Positions 23,168-30,853 of a DNA stretch of 32,735 nt are shown here, in pieces. Positions within the stretch are counted from its first letter, which is position 1. Each line of letters opens with the position of its first letter. Source of the DNA: JBECKR01 sp040235415 (GTDB lineage Bacteria > Acidobacteriota > Polarisedimenticolia > Polarisedimenticolales > Polarisedimenticolaceae); contig JBECKR010000211.1 of NCBI GenBank assembly GCA_040235415.1, positions 1 through 32,735 on the forward strand, read 5' to 3'. Under the pieces are notes generated by a model. The model was not told where the DNA came from. It worked only from the letters and a program-made list of their open reading frames with translations, and searched no databases. Both the position numbers and the translations under genes were made by a program.

Positions 23168-23851
23168 ATGGAATGGATGACCTTGCGGGAGGCGGCGAGA
23201 CGCTGCTACCGCTCCGTCACGACGCTTCGACGCTACATCCGGAGCGGCCGGCTACGCGCCGACAAGCGCATCGGGCGGTACGGCCCCGAGTATTTCGTGT
23301 CGGACGTCGCGCTCGCCGCCGCCGGCGCGCCCGTCGATCCTCCCGAGGACGAGGTCGGCCGCAGCCTCGTTCCGGCCTCGTCGCCGCTGCCCGTGCCGTA
23401 CGACCGTCAGGCGGTCCCCTTGGGGCTCTACCACGAGCTCCAAATGAAGCACGAGCAGCTCCTCGTCCAGTACGGCATGATCCGCGCGACCGGTTTGCGC
23501 GTGTTCGAGCTCGAGGGCGAGCTCGACTCTCGCCGGCGCCGGGTCGAGGAGTGCGAGTCCGAGATCGGCCGCCTGAAACGCTCGATCTCGGAGCTCTCCT
23601 CGCGCGCCGACCAAGAGCTCCGCGCCGCCGAGCTCGAGCTCGAGGGTCGCGCGCTCGAGATCGCCGCGCTGCAGGAGAAGGTCCGCGCGCTCGAGCTGCT
23701 CACGCGCGGTGCCCGCGAGGACGGCAGCATCGAGGATCAGTTCGCGAAGCTCGCCGAGCAGGCGCGCCGCGTCGAGCGCCAGGCGTCGAGCCAACGTCGT
23801 GGGAAGCCCTGGCTGCTGCGAGAGGTGCGGGACCCCGAGCCGGAGGCGTGA
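23168..23851 (+). CDS. MerR/excisionase-type helix-turn-helix protein with long coiled coil
   Basis: 227 residues from ATG 23168 (a second ATG at 23177 is possible; GGGAG lies upstream). Residues 4-45 form a winged-helix domain of the HTH_17/MerR type: LREAARRCYRSVTTLRRYIRSGRL, then RYGPEYFVSDVALA. A linker of about 50 residues leads to a coiled coil (about 92-200) rich in Glu, Arg and Leu. There is no enzymatic or ligand domain. Such proteins may bind DNA and organise or bridge it through the coiled coil. It is divergent from lysS. A TATGGT at 23118-23123 may be its -10, without a good -35. It ends nine bases from the convergent methyltransferase stop. Confidence 0.82.
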   Translation: MEWMTLREAARRCYRSVTTLRRYIRSGRLRADKRIGRYGPEYFVSDVALAAAGAPVDPPEDEVGRSLVPASSPLPVPYDRQAVPLGLYHELQMKHEQLLVQYGMIRATGLRVFELEGELDSRRRRVEECESEIGRLKRSISELSSRADQELRAAELELEGRALEIAALQEKVRALELLTRGAREDGSIEDQFAKLAEQARRVERQASSQRRGKPWLLREVRDPEPEA

Positions 23852-23860
23852 GCGCGGCGC

Positions 23861-24511
23861 TCAGACCCGGCGACGCAGCCGCAGGAGCCGCCAGAGACCG
23901 AACAGGTTGACGCGCTCCTCGTCGAGGAGCTCGAGGCCGTCCGCGCGCCGCACGGTGTCGGCCGGCAGGTCCATGCGGAAGCCGATCCACTGGCTCAGGG
24001 GGGTGAACGCGCGCTCGAGCAGCCCGAGCGCCCGGCCCTCGCTCAGGAAATGGTTCACGACGACCACCATGCCCCCCGGGCGGCACACCCGCGCCATCTC
24101 GGCGAGCACGCGGTCCGGATCCGGCACGACCGAGATGACGTACGGCGCGAACACGCGGTCGAACGCCCCGTCGGGGAACGCGAGGCGCCGTGCGTCCATC
24201 AGCCGCAGGCGGACGTCGCTGCGCCGGAGTTCGAGCAGGCGTTGCCGCGCGCGCCCGAGCATCGGCTCGGAGATGTCGATGCCGGTGATCTCGCACTGCG
24301 TGGGGTAGAGCGGAAGCGACAGCCCGGTGCCGACACCGACCTCGAGCACGCGGTGTCCCGGCTCGCAGTCGAGGCGTTCGACCGCGCGCCTGCGCCCCGG
24401 GCCGAGCGCCCAGTCGAAAAAGTCGTCGTACACCCGGGAGAGCGCCGCGTAGACGCGTTCGACGCGTCGCGAGTCCTCGGCGAGCTTCTCGGCCATGGAG
24501 GAACGGGCCAT
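23861..24511 (-). CDS. SAM-dependent methyltransferase, PmtA-like (phospholipid N-methyltransferase)
   Basis: 216 residues from ATG 24511 with GAGGT six bases upstream; ATG 24496 is an alternative. It is a class I Rossmann methyltransferase: LEVGVGTGLSLPLYP (motif I), GIDISEPMLGRA (motif II), LRLMDARRLAFPDGAFD (motif III/IV), and APYVISVVPDP and RPGGMVVVVNHF. These motifs match the Rhodobacter-type PmtA that methylates phosphatidylethanolamine toward phosphatidylcholine. The C terminus (LLRLRRRV) is basic, as expected for membrane contact. The substrate is inferred from family resemblance only; another small or lipid substrate is possible. Confidence 0.85.
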   Translation of the reverse strand: MARSSMAEKLAEDSRRVERVYAALSRVYDDFFDWALGPGRRRAVERLDCEPGHRVLEVGVGTGLSLPLYPTQCEITGIDISEPMLGRARQRLLELRRSDVRLRLMDARRLAFPDGAFDRVFAPYVISVVPDPDRVLAEMARVCRPGGMVVVVNHFLSEGRALGLLERAFTPLSQWIGFRMDLPADTVRRADGLELLDEERVNLFGLWRLLRLRRRV

Positions 24512-24542
24512 CGGGAACCTCGCGCACGGTTGAAAGGCCGAA

Positions 24543-24548
24543 ATTCTA
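24543..24548 (-). promoter_or_regulatory. Extended -10 for the PmtA-like gene
   Basis: On the minus strand TAGAAT (5 of 6) is preceded by TGG, giving an extended -10 about 32 bases before the ATG at 24511. No good -35 hexamer is found at 16-18 bases, which extended -10 promoters do not always need. Confidence 0.33.
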
Positions 24549-24572
24549 CCACAACGCCGACCCATGGGCGGC

Positions 24573-24603
24573 CGCGGTCCATTCACCGCAGGGAGGGACC
24601 GCG
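24573..24603. repeat. Inverted repeat between the methyltransferase and lipoprotein genes
   Basis: CGCGGTCC (24573-24580) and GGACCGCG (24596-24603) are perfect 8-base complementary arms with a 15-base spacer, ending 15 bases before the -35 of the lipoprotein promoter. The arms are two turns apart centre to centre (23 bases), which fits a dimeric regulator. GC-rich arms can also pair by chance in such DNA. Confidence 0.35.
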
Positions 24604-24618
24604 AACGCCGGGTTCGCC

Positions 24619-24647
24619 TTGACTCCACTACACGACTCGGGTAGGTT
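24619..24647 (+). promoter_or_regulatory. Promoter of the lipoprotein gene
   Basis: TTGACT (24619-24624, 5 of 6) and TAGGTT (24642-24647) are exactly 17 bases apart. A transcript would start near 24654, about 28 bases before the ATG at 24682. Confidence 0.45.
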
Positions 24648-24681
24648 TCCGTCCTCGCTTCGGGAGGGGAGGCTATCCGAG

Positions 24682-25485
24682 ATGCGATCCTCTGTCCGCT
24701 GGGTCGGGGTCGTGTGCATTCTGGCGCTGGCGCCGGGGTGCGATACGACGCAGCCCCAGCAGGTCGGCGTCCAGTCGATGCAGATCCGCATGAACGCCAC
24801 CTCGCTGGTCGACGTCTACAACGTGTGGGAAGAGTACTACGACGCGGATCAGGACGGCGTGCCCGACCCGTACGACCCGAGCGGAAACCTGCTCGACCCG
24901 CCGGTGCAGGTGGTGTGCCAGCTCACGACCCAGCAGGCGTCGGCGCCGGTGCCGTGGCCGTACTCGCTCGAGATCAGCGTCCTCCGGGCCGGAGAGACGG
25001 TGCCCGAGGTCGTGACCTCGCAGGACGCGCTCGACTCCGACTTCAACCTCACGCCCTACGCCTCCGGCACCTTCGGCGCGCAGCCGAACCCTCCGTGTCC
25101 GTCCCCCAAGGTCTGCAACCCGCTCGGCCAGCTTGCGGCGACGGACCGACTGGTGATCGACAGTCCGTTCAGTGATCCGAACCGCGATCCGGCGAACCCG
25201 AACCGGTACCGATGCCCGGGGGCGCCCGGGCTCGGCGACCCCCGCATGGGGGGCACGACGAACGCTCCCCTGCCGCCGCCGTTCACGATCGACGTCGGCA
25301 AGGGGGACACCGTGATCGTGAAAGCTCGCAAGGCGCTTCGCCCCTTGAACGGGGTCGAGGTCCTGATCGAGCCGCGCTTGACCGCACAGACGTTTCTGGG
25401 GGGGCGCCTGGTCGCGCCCGCGGGGAAGACGAGCTCCTCGGAGGATCCGGGCTCCGGCGTGTCGTTCTCGTTCACCGTGAAGTGA
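24682..25485 (+). CDS. Predicted lipoprotein with calcium-type DxDxDG motif, function unknown
   Basis: 267 residues. ATG 24682 was chosen because GGGAGGGGAGG precedes it and a lipoprotein signal follows: hydrophobic residues 7-17 and LAPGC with Cys20 (Pro at -2 is slightly unusual). The mature protein has DADQDGVPDPYDP (residues 54-66), a DxDxDG loop like thrombospondin type 3 or dockerin calcium sites. It also has several Cys residues (CPSPKVC near 155-161, then YRC) that may form disulphides. The C-terminal third looks beta-rich. It probably sits on the outer or inner membrane, and is followed 55 bases later by a beta-barrel-like protein, perhaps its partner. I recognise no family. Confidence 0.8.
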   Translation: MRSSVRWVGVVCILALAPGCDTTQPQQVGVQSMQIRMNATSLVDVYNVWEEYYDADQDGVPDPYDPSGNLLDPPVQVVCQLTTQQASAPVPWPYSLEISVLRAGETVPEVVTSQDALDSDFNLTPYASGTFGAQPNPPCPSPKVCNPLGQLAATDRLVIDSPFSDPNRDPANPNRYRCPGAPGLGDPRMGGTTNAPLPPPFTIDVGKGDTVIVKARKALRPLNGVEVLIEPRLTAQTFLGGRLVAPAGKTSSSEDPGSGVSFSFTVK

Positions 25486-25540
25486 GCCGGACGGCCCGGC
25501 TGCCCGGCGCCGCGCGACGGGAGCGGTCCAGGTGGAGAGC

Positions 25541-26737
25541 ATGAGAGCATTCGCACGGTGGCTTCCTGCCGTCGTCCTGGCGGTCGCGGTCTGCGGAGCC
25601 GCGATCGGCCAGGACTCGGATTCCGAGAAGGACGCGAAGAAGGCCTACACTCCGAAGGAGAGCGGGGTGTTCGCCGAAGTCACGGCGTGGTTCGCGCAGC
25701 CGTCGGGTCTCGGGCTGACCCCCGCCACCGAGACCGGAGACGGAACCGGCGCCGACACGCATCCCCTGTCGGTCGACCTCGGTACGGCGAACCGGATCCG
25801 GACGCGCGTCGGCTACCGCCTCCCCCACGGCCGCGGGGAGTTCATCCTCACCTGGTTCGCGCACGAGGACACGCGGACCTTCGAGCGTCTGTCGCCGTCC
25901 GACTTCGTCTACGGCGAGATCCTCGCCCACCCGGTCTTCGCCGGCACGTTCGACGACGGCCTCGCCGACGGCTTCTCCTCGGACATCCTGGTCCGCATGC
26001 GCGATCTCCGCATCGACTACTACCGCGACGCGTTCTCGAGCCCGCGCATCCGCGGCAAGTGGTACGTCGGCTACCGCCGCATCTCGCAGCAACGCGACAT
26101 CGACGCGCTGTACTTCTCCCTCGCCCCGAACCTGCCCGCGATCCTCGATCCGCTCACGAACGGCCCCAAACCGGGGCTCGACCCGCTGCCCGACTTCGCC
26201 AGGGTGCGATCCGAGTTCAGCGCGCGGGGTGCGGAGGCCGGGCTCGAGGTCGAGATGCCGGTCCTGCGGAGGTTCCGGATCGAGGCCGGGCTCGGCGTCG
26301 CCGCGCTGCGGGGGCGAATGAGCTCGGAGTACGCCTCGACGACCCACACCTACGCCATCGACCAGAACGGCACGTTGATCCTCGTGGAGCCGCCGTTCGA
26401 CCTTCTCGGAGAGTTCATCGACCCGCAGAACCCCGAGCTCGGCGCCTGGGTGGATCAGGCCGTCCAGGAGTCGTTCGGGATCGGCTATTCGTCCAACAAC
26501 GAGTCCGCGAACTCGTTCGCCGTCGAGACCTACCTCGGTTTCCGCTGGCGCGTGTGGCGCGACCTCGATCTCGTCGGCGGGTTCCGCACGGCGACGTTCG
26601 GCAACGTCGGCCTCGAGCTGCGACCCAAGAACGTGACGCTGAATCCGAACGGCTCGTACAACGTCCAGGACGTCACGCGGACGACGTACGACGTGAACTT
26701 CGAGGGCTATTACGCCGGCGTGGCGTACGTCTACTGA
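25541..26737 (+). CDS. Probable outer-membrane beta-barrel protein
   Basis: 398 residues from ATG 25541 (AGGTGGAG just upstream; an in-frame GTG at 25532 is possible). A signal peptide covers residues 1-23, ending AAIGQ. The mature protein has alternating hydrophobic/polar strands with aromatic girdle residues (RTRVGYRLPHG, GEFILTWFAHED, GKWYVGYRR, VETYLGFRWRVW, LDLVGGFRTATFG). It ends in YYAGVAYVY, with a C-terminal aromatic as expected for BAM-inserted barrels. The layout resembles Lpg1974/MOMP-like pore proteins, but no firm family is assigned. It is probably cotranscribed with the lipoprotein gene. Confidence 0.8.
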   Translation: MRAFARWLPAVVLAVAVCGAAIGQDSDSEKDAKKAYTPKESGVFAEVTAWFAQPSGLGLTPATETGDGTGADTHPLSVDLGTANRIRTRVGYRLPHGRGEFILTWFAHEDTRTFERLSPSDFVYGEILAHPVFAGTFDDGLADGFSSDILVRMRDLRIDYYRDAFSSPRIRGKWYVGYRRISQQRDIDALYFSLAPNLPAILDPLTNGPKPGLDPLPDFARVRSEFSARGAEAGLEVEMPVLRRFRIEAGLGVAALRGRMSSEYASTTHTYAIDQNGTLILVEPPFDLLGEFIDPQNPELGAWVDQAVQESFGIGYSSNNESANSFAVETYLGFRWRVWRDLDLVGGFRTATFGNVGLELRPKNVTLNPNGSYNVQDVTRTTYDVNFEGYYAGVAYVY

Positions 26738-26749
26738 GACCATTCCGGG

Positions 26750-26758
26750 TGCTATAGT
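26750..26758 (+). promoter_or_regulatory. Extended -10 promoter of the Mrp gene
   Basis: TGC followed by TATAGT (26753-26758, 5 of 6) forms an extended -10 about 48 bases before the ATG at 26806. There is no good -35 at 16-18 bases. Confidence 0.4.
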
Positions 26759-26805
26759 GGGACTTTCACGGATCCGCGGTTCGGATCCGGCCCCCCGGAG
26801 CGCCC

Positions 26806-27948
26806 ATGAGTCTCACCGAGAGCCAAGTCCTCGACGCCCTGCGCGAGATCAAGTACCCCGGATTCACGCGGGACATCGTGTCGTTCGGACTCGTCCGCGG
26901 CGTCGAGATCGACGGCGGCACGGTACGCCTCCACCTCGCGCTGGGAGCCGGCAACCCTGCGGTCGCGGCACCCCTGGAGAGCGCGGCGACGGGCGCGCTT
27001 CGCCGGCTCGCCGGGGTCGAGCGGGTCGAGGTTCGGGTCTCGAGCGGTCCCCCGTCGAGCGCAGGGCTCCGGATGGCCGGCTCGCCCGCCCCGGGCGCCG
27101 CAACGGCGGGGTCCCTCGACGACGGGCTCGTCCCGGGTGTGAGGAACATCGTGGCGGTCGCCTCGGGCAAGGGCGGCGTCGGCAAGTCGACGGTCGCCGT
27201 GAACCTCGCGCTCGCGTTGGCCGGCCGGGGAGCCCGCGTCGGGCTGCTCGACGCCGACATCTACGGCCCGTCGATCCCCCTGATGATGGGCGTGAACGAG
27301 AGACCCTCGGTCGACGCCGAACGACGCCGCCTGCTGCCGTTCGAGCGGCACGGTGTGCGGTTCATGTCCCTCGGCTTCCTGGTGGACCCCGACTCCGCGG
27401 TCATCTGGCGGGGTCCGATGGTGATGAAGGCGATCGAGCAGCTCCTCGGCGACGTCGACTGGGGCGAGCTGGACGTGTTGGTCGTCGACATGCCGCCGGG
27501 TACGGGCGACGCCCAGCTGACGCTCTCGCAGCGGGTGCGGCTCGCCGGCGCAGTCATCGTGACGACGCCGCAGGACGTCGCGCTGGCCGACGCCGTCAAG
27601 GGCGTCGCCATGTTCCGCAAGGTCGGCGTCCCCGTGCTCGGCATCGTCGAGAACATGAGCCACTTCGAGTGCCCGCACTGCGGCGAGCGCACCGACGTCT
27701 TCGGAGCCGGAGGGGGGCGGCGCGAGGCCGAGCGCCTCGGGGTTCCGCTGCTCGGCGAGATCCCGCTCGACGCGGAGATCCGCGCCGGTGGGGACACCGG
27801 CCGCCCGATCGTCGTGGACCGGCCCGACTCGCCACGGACCCGCGCGTTCGAATCGATCGCGGCGGCGGTCGCCGATCGCCTGTCCGCCGACGAAGGCGAC
27901 GCCGGCGAGGGGCCGCTCGCGCGCCTGCGTCGACGCCGGTCGCGCTGA
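26806..27948 (+). CDS. Mrp/ApbC-type Fe-S cluster carrier P-loop ATPase
   Basis: 380 residues. It begins with a MIP18/DUF59-like domain (1-80). A P-loop ATPase of the Mrp/NBP35 group follows, with the deviant Walker A GKGGVGKST (121-129), LLDADIYGPSIP (147-158), VVDMPPGTGDAQLT (226-239) and TTPQDVALADAVKG. The CxxC motif in FECPHCGE (Cys289, Cys292) bridges a 4Fe-4S cluster at the dimer interface, as in ApbC. It acts in the cytoplasm and hands clusters to target proteins. The C-terminal tail is Arg-rich. The start ATG follows CCCGGAG. It has its own promoter after the outer-membrane gene. Confidence 0.94.
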   Translation: MSLTESQVLDALREIKYPGFTRDIVSFGLVRGVEIDGGTVRLHLALGAGNPAVAAPLESAATGALRRLAGVERVEVRVSSGPPSSAGLRMAGSPAPGAATAGSLDDGLVPGVRNIVAVASGKGGVGKSTVAVNLALALAGRGARVGLLDADIYGPSIPLMMGVNERPSVDAERRRLLPFERHGVRFMSLGFLVDPDSAVIWRGPMVMKAIEQLLGDVDWGELDVLVVDMPPGTGDAQLTLSQRVRLAGAVIVTTPQDVALADAVKGVAMFRKVGVPVLGIVENMSHFECPHCGERTDVFGAGGGRREAERLGVPLLGEIPLDAEIRAGGDTGRPIVVDRPDSPRTRAFESIAAAVADRLSADEGDAGEGPLARLRRRRSR

Positions 27949-27971
27949 TGGCCCCGGGAACCCGCTGACCG

Positions 27972-27977
27972 TATACT
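27972..27977 (+). promoter_or_regulatory. Candidate -10 of the HEAT-repeat gene
   Basis: TATACT (5 of 6) lies 44 bases before the GTG at 28021, inside the 72-base gap after the Mrp gene. No clear -35 is visible, so read-through from the Mrp gene is also likely. Confidence 0.28.
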
Positions 27978-28020
27978 CCGGGTTCCGATCGCCCGTCGCG
28001 GCGTATCCGGAGGGCCGCCC

Positions 28021-28884
28021 GTGCACCGAGCCCGTGCCGCCGCCGTCTCCGTCCTGCTCGCGTCGCTCGCGGCCGTGCCCGTCGCCGCCGGCGAGGCCGA
28101 CCCCGCCGCCGTCGTGCGAGACGCCATGGCCCGCGCCGTCGCGATCCCCGCCCAGGCCGAGGCGCTCGCGAAGCTCGCCTGGCCGGACTCCACGGCCGGG
28201 GTCGATCCCGCCGTGTCGGCGGAGGCCAGGAAGGTGCTCGTCGACTTCGGCGGGCTCGGGCTGGCGGCGATTCGCGAATCGATCCGCCGCGCCGAGCCGC
28301 GGTACTGCGCCGACGTGGTCCGCGCGTTCCTCGAGGCCCGGGACCGGGTCGAGAGCGGCATCCCGCAGGAGACGATTCCGGCCCTCGACGACGCCCTCTG
28401 GTTCGGCACGCCGGACGCTCAGCGTATCGCGATGCGAGAGCTCGCGCGTCTGGGATACGGACCCGCGCTGCTGCCGACGATCGACGCCGCGATCGCCTCG
28501 CCCGACCTCGCCCTCGACGCGATCCGCTCCCTCGGCGCCCTCGGCGATGATCGCGCGAGGTTCTGGCTGGAATCGATCCTCCAGGGCGACGACGACGCGC
28601 TGCGCGTCGAGGCGGCGGCGGCGCTGGCGCGAATCCGCGGGCGCGCTCTGATCCCGCTCAAGAACGCCATGCGCGGCGACCGCAAGGAACTGCGCGAGCT
28701 CGCCGCCTCGGCCCTCGTTCCGGTCGCCGGCGCGGAGGACCTCACCGCGCTGTACGAGTACGTCGCCGACCACGCCGACGACGATCCCGCAGTCGTCGCG
28801 GCGGTGCGCAACCGCGCGGCGAAGATCGAGGAGATGCTCGACGCGTTCGCGGCGGCGCAGTCGGCGAGCCCGCGGCCCGATTAG
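28021..28884 (+). CDS. Exported HEAT-repeat protein
   Basis: 287 residues from a GTG at 28021; the first 23 residues are a signal peptide (basic start, then Ala/Val/Leu-rich, ending VAAGEA). The rest is helical with repeating pairs of about 30-35 residues: GTPDAQRIAMRELARLG, SPDLALDAIRSLGALGD, DDDALRVEAAAALARIRG and DRKELRELAASALVPVAG. This is the HEAT/PBS-lyase-repeat pattern, a scaffold for protein contacts, here in the periplasm. No catalytic motif is seen. Its TAG stop overlaps the stop of the convergent aminotransferase by four bases, so no terminator lies between. Confidence 0.85.
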   Translation: MHRARAAAVSVLLASLAAVPVAAGEADPAAVVRDAMARAVAIPAQAEALAKLAWPDSTAGVDPAVSAEARKVLVDFGGLGLAAIRESIRRAEPRYCADVVRAFLEARDRVESGIPQETIPALDDALWFGTPDAQRIAMRELARLGYGPALLPTIDAAIASPDLALDAIRSLGALGDDRARFWLESILQGDDDALRVEAAAALARIRGRALIPLKNAMRGDRKELRELAASALVPVAGAEDLTALYEYVADHADDDPAVVAAVRNRAAKIEEMLDAFAAAQSASPRPD

Positions 28885-30017
28885 CGCTTCGTAAGCACCC
28901 GGGCGATTCCCCGGACGCCGCGGACGATGTCTTCCTCCGTGGCGGCGTACGACAGCCGCAGATAGCCTTCCCCGTTCGACCCGAAGGCGATTCCGGGGAT
29001 CGTGACGACGTTCGCCTCCGCCAGGATCTCGCGCGAAAGCGCGAGCGAGTCGTCGCGGCCCTCGATCCCCACGAAGAAGTAGAACGCCCCGTCGGGAAGC
29101 GAGAACCGCAGCCCCGGGACCCTCGCGAGCTCCGTCGCCATCAGCGCACGTCGGCGCCGGAACACCTCGCGATGCGTTCGCCTCGCCGCCTCGCCCGCGG
29201 TTCCGAGCGCGGCGACGGCAGCCCGCTGCGAGATCGACGGGGCGCAGGTCACGAGGTACTGGTGCGCCGCCACGATGCGACGGACGACATCGACCGGGCC
29301 GACCACCCACCCGACGCGCCATCCGGTCATGCTGAGGTCCTTCGACAGACCGGAGATCACGAGCCCGCCCTCGGGTGCGAGGGTCGACGGGCTCGGAGCG
29401 GGCGCGTCGTAGGTGAACGCCGCGTAGATCTCGTCCGAGAGCCAGGCGATCCCGCGCTCGGCGAGGAGCCCGACGATCGCGCCGAGCTCCGCGGCGCCCG
29501 CCACCGCCCCCGTCGGGTTCGACGGCGAGCACAGCACCACCACCCGCGTTCGAGCCGTCAGCCGGGCCTCGATCTCCGCCGGGTCGGGCCGGAAGCCGCG
29601 CTCCGCGCCGAGCCGATACGGCACCGCACGCGCCCCCAACAGGCGGACGATCGTCGCGTACGCCGGGTACCCGGGATCGGGCACGAGCGCCTCGTCGCCC
29701 GGGTCGAGCAGAACCAGCAGCGAGGCGAACACCGCCTCCTGGGTGCCGACGGTCACGACGACCGAATCGGCACCGCGGGCGAACGGGGCATAGCGTGCCG
29801 CGATCGCCGCGCGCAACTCCGGATCTCCGGCGGTCGAGGTGTAGGCGGTCCATCCGTCCCGGATCGCCCGGATTCCGGCCGCCGCGATCGATTCCGGAGT
29901 GGGCAGGTCCGGCTGCCCCAGACCGAGGTTGACGGCGTCCTTCGGCGCCGAATCGAAGATCTGGCGAATCAGCGTCCGCTCGATCCCGTCCATCCGGCGT
30001 GCGGCGGCGGGTCTCAC
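28881..30017 (-). CDS. Class I/II PLP aminotransferase, probably the diaminopimelate-pathway aminotransferase
   Basis: 378 residues. The GTG at 30017 overlaps the dapD stop (GTGA). It is a fold-type I aminotransferase: LGLGQPDLPTP near the start, GTQEAVF near 91, SPSNPTG (Asn167), SDEIY (Asp195, Tyr198), PLP-lysine Lys226 in SGLSKDLSMTGWRVGW, and a late YLRLSYA (substrate-carboxylate Arg). As last gene of lysC-dapB-dapA-dapD it most likely transaminates N-succinyl-2-amino-6-oxopimelate (the DapC step). Sequence alone cannot rule out general aspartate/alanine aminotransferase activity or a DapL-like role, though dapD beside it argues for the succinylase route. Confidence 0.9.
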   Translation of the reverse strand: MRPAAARRMDGIERTLIRQIFDSAPKDAVNLGLGQPDLPTPESIAAAGIRAIRDGWTAYTSTAGDPELRAAIAARYAPFARGADSVVVTVGTQEAVFASLLVLLDPGDEALVPDPGYPAYATIVRLLGARAVPYRLGAERGFRPDPAEIEARLTARTRVVVLCSPSNPTGAVAGAAELGAIVGLLAERGIAWLSDEIYAAFTYDAPAPSPSTLAPEGGLVISGLSKDLSMTGWRVGWVVGPVDVVRRIVAAHQYLVTCAPSISQRAAVAALGTAGEAARRTHREVFRRRRALMATELARVPGLRFSLPDGAFYFFVGIEGRDDSLALSREILAEANVVTIPGIAFGSNGEGYLRLSYAATEEDIVRGVRGIARVLTKR

Positions 30018-30853
30018 CGCAGCGCCTCCTCGAGCGCGGCCGAGGCCTCGGTCGACGCGTCGCGGTACTTCACGATGATCGGCGTCTGGAGTCCGATGCC
30101 GTGCCCGATCGCGAACGGACCTGAGGCCGGGCGCACTCCCGGGACGACGACCGCGCGCCGCGGGATCGACAGCGGCGCCTCGGGCGTCGCGCGAAGCGTC
30201 CGCTCATGGACGAGATCGAAGACCGGAACCGAGCGGGTCAGGACGACTCCGGCCGCCAGAACCGCCCCCGCCCCGACGCGCGTGCCCTCGTAGATGCCGC
30301 ACCCTCCCCCGACGAAGACGTCGTCCTCGACGATCACGGGCATCGCGCCGACCGGCTCCAGCACGCCACCGACCTGCGCCGCCGCGGAGAGGTGGACTCG
30401 CGCTCCGACCTGGGCGCAGGACCCGACGAGCGCGTGACTGTCGATCATGGTCCCGCGCCCGACGTACGCTCCGACGTTGACGTAGGCCGGGGGCATGACG
30501 ACGACCCCGTCGCCGAGATGCGCACCTCGCCGAACGGTGCTGCCGCCGGGAACGACGCGGACGTTGCGCCCCGTCGCGGCCGGATCGAGCGTCGGGAACG
30601 TGTCGCGGTCTCGGAAGTGAAACGTCGGCGGCACGCCGCTCGACCGGTTCTCGCCGACGCGGAATCCGAGTAGGATGCCGCGCTTGACCCACGGTTGCAC
30701 CCGCCAGCCGTCCCCGACCGGCTCGGCCGCGCGCGCCTCGCCCTCCTCGAGCGCCTCGAGCAACGCCTCGACCGCGGCCCGGGCCTCGTCGGCCGGCGGG
30801 CGCTCGAGGGCGGCGAGACGCTCGATCCGATCGCGGAGACGCTCCGGGCTCAC
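30014..30853 (-). CDS. dapD: 2,3,4,5-tetrahydropyridine-2,6-dicarboxylate N-succinyltransferase
   Basis: 279 residues, typical length. The GTG at 30853 overlaps the dapA stop (GTGA). An N-terminal helical domain (1-45) is followed by the DapD signature WVKRGILLGFRVG near residue 55 and a left-handed beta-helix of hexapeptide repeats (about 95-215, including GTMIDSHALVGSCAQVG and VHLSAAAQVGGVLEP). The end, PFAIGHGIGLQTPIIVKYRD, matches the family. It succinylates tetrahydrodipicolinate with succinyl-CoA, committing the cell to the succinylase branch of DAP/lysine synthesis. Confidence 0.96.
   Translation of the reverse strand: MSPERLRDRIERLAALERPPADEARAAVEALLEALEEGEARAAEPVGDGWRVQPWVKRGILLGFRVGENRSSGVPPTFHFRDRDTFPTLDPAATGRNVRVVPGGSTVRRGAHLGDGVVVMPPAYVNVGAYVGRGTMIDSHALVGSCAQVGARVHLSAAAQVGGVLEPVGAMPVIVEDDVFVGGGCGIYEGTRVGAGAVLAAGVVLTRSVPVFDLVHERTLRATPEAPLSIPRRAVVVPGVRPASGPFAIGHGIGLQTPIIVKYRDASTEASAALEEALR

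Noticed and set aside
26752..29853. A 1033-codon open frame on the minus strand
   Set aside because: It is antisense to the Mrp and HEAT genes and out of frame with the aminotransferase; its Arg/Gly/Asp-rich low-complexity sequence is typical of shadow frames in GC-rich DNA.
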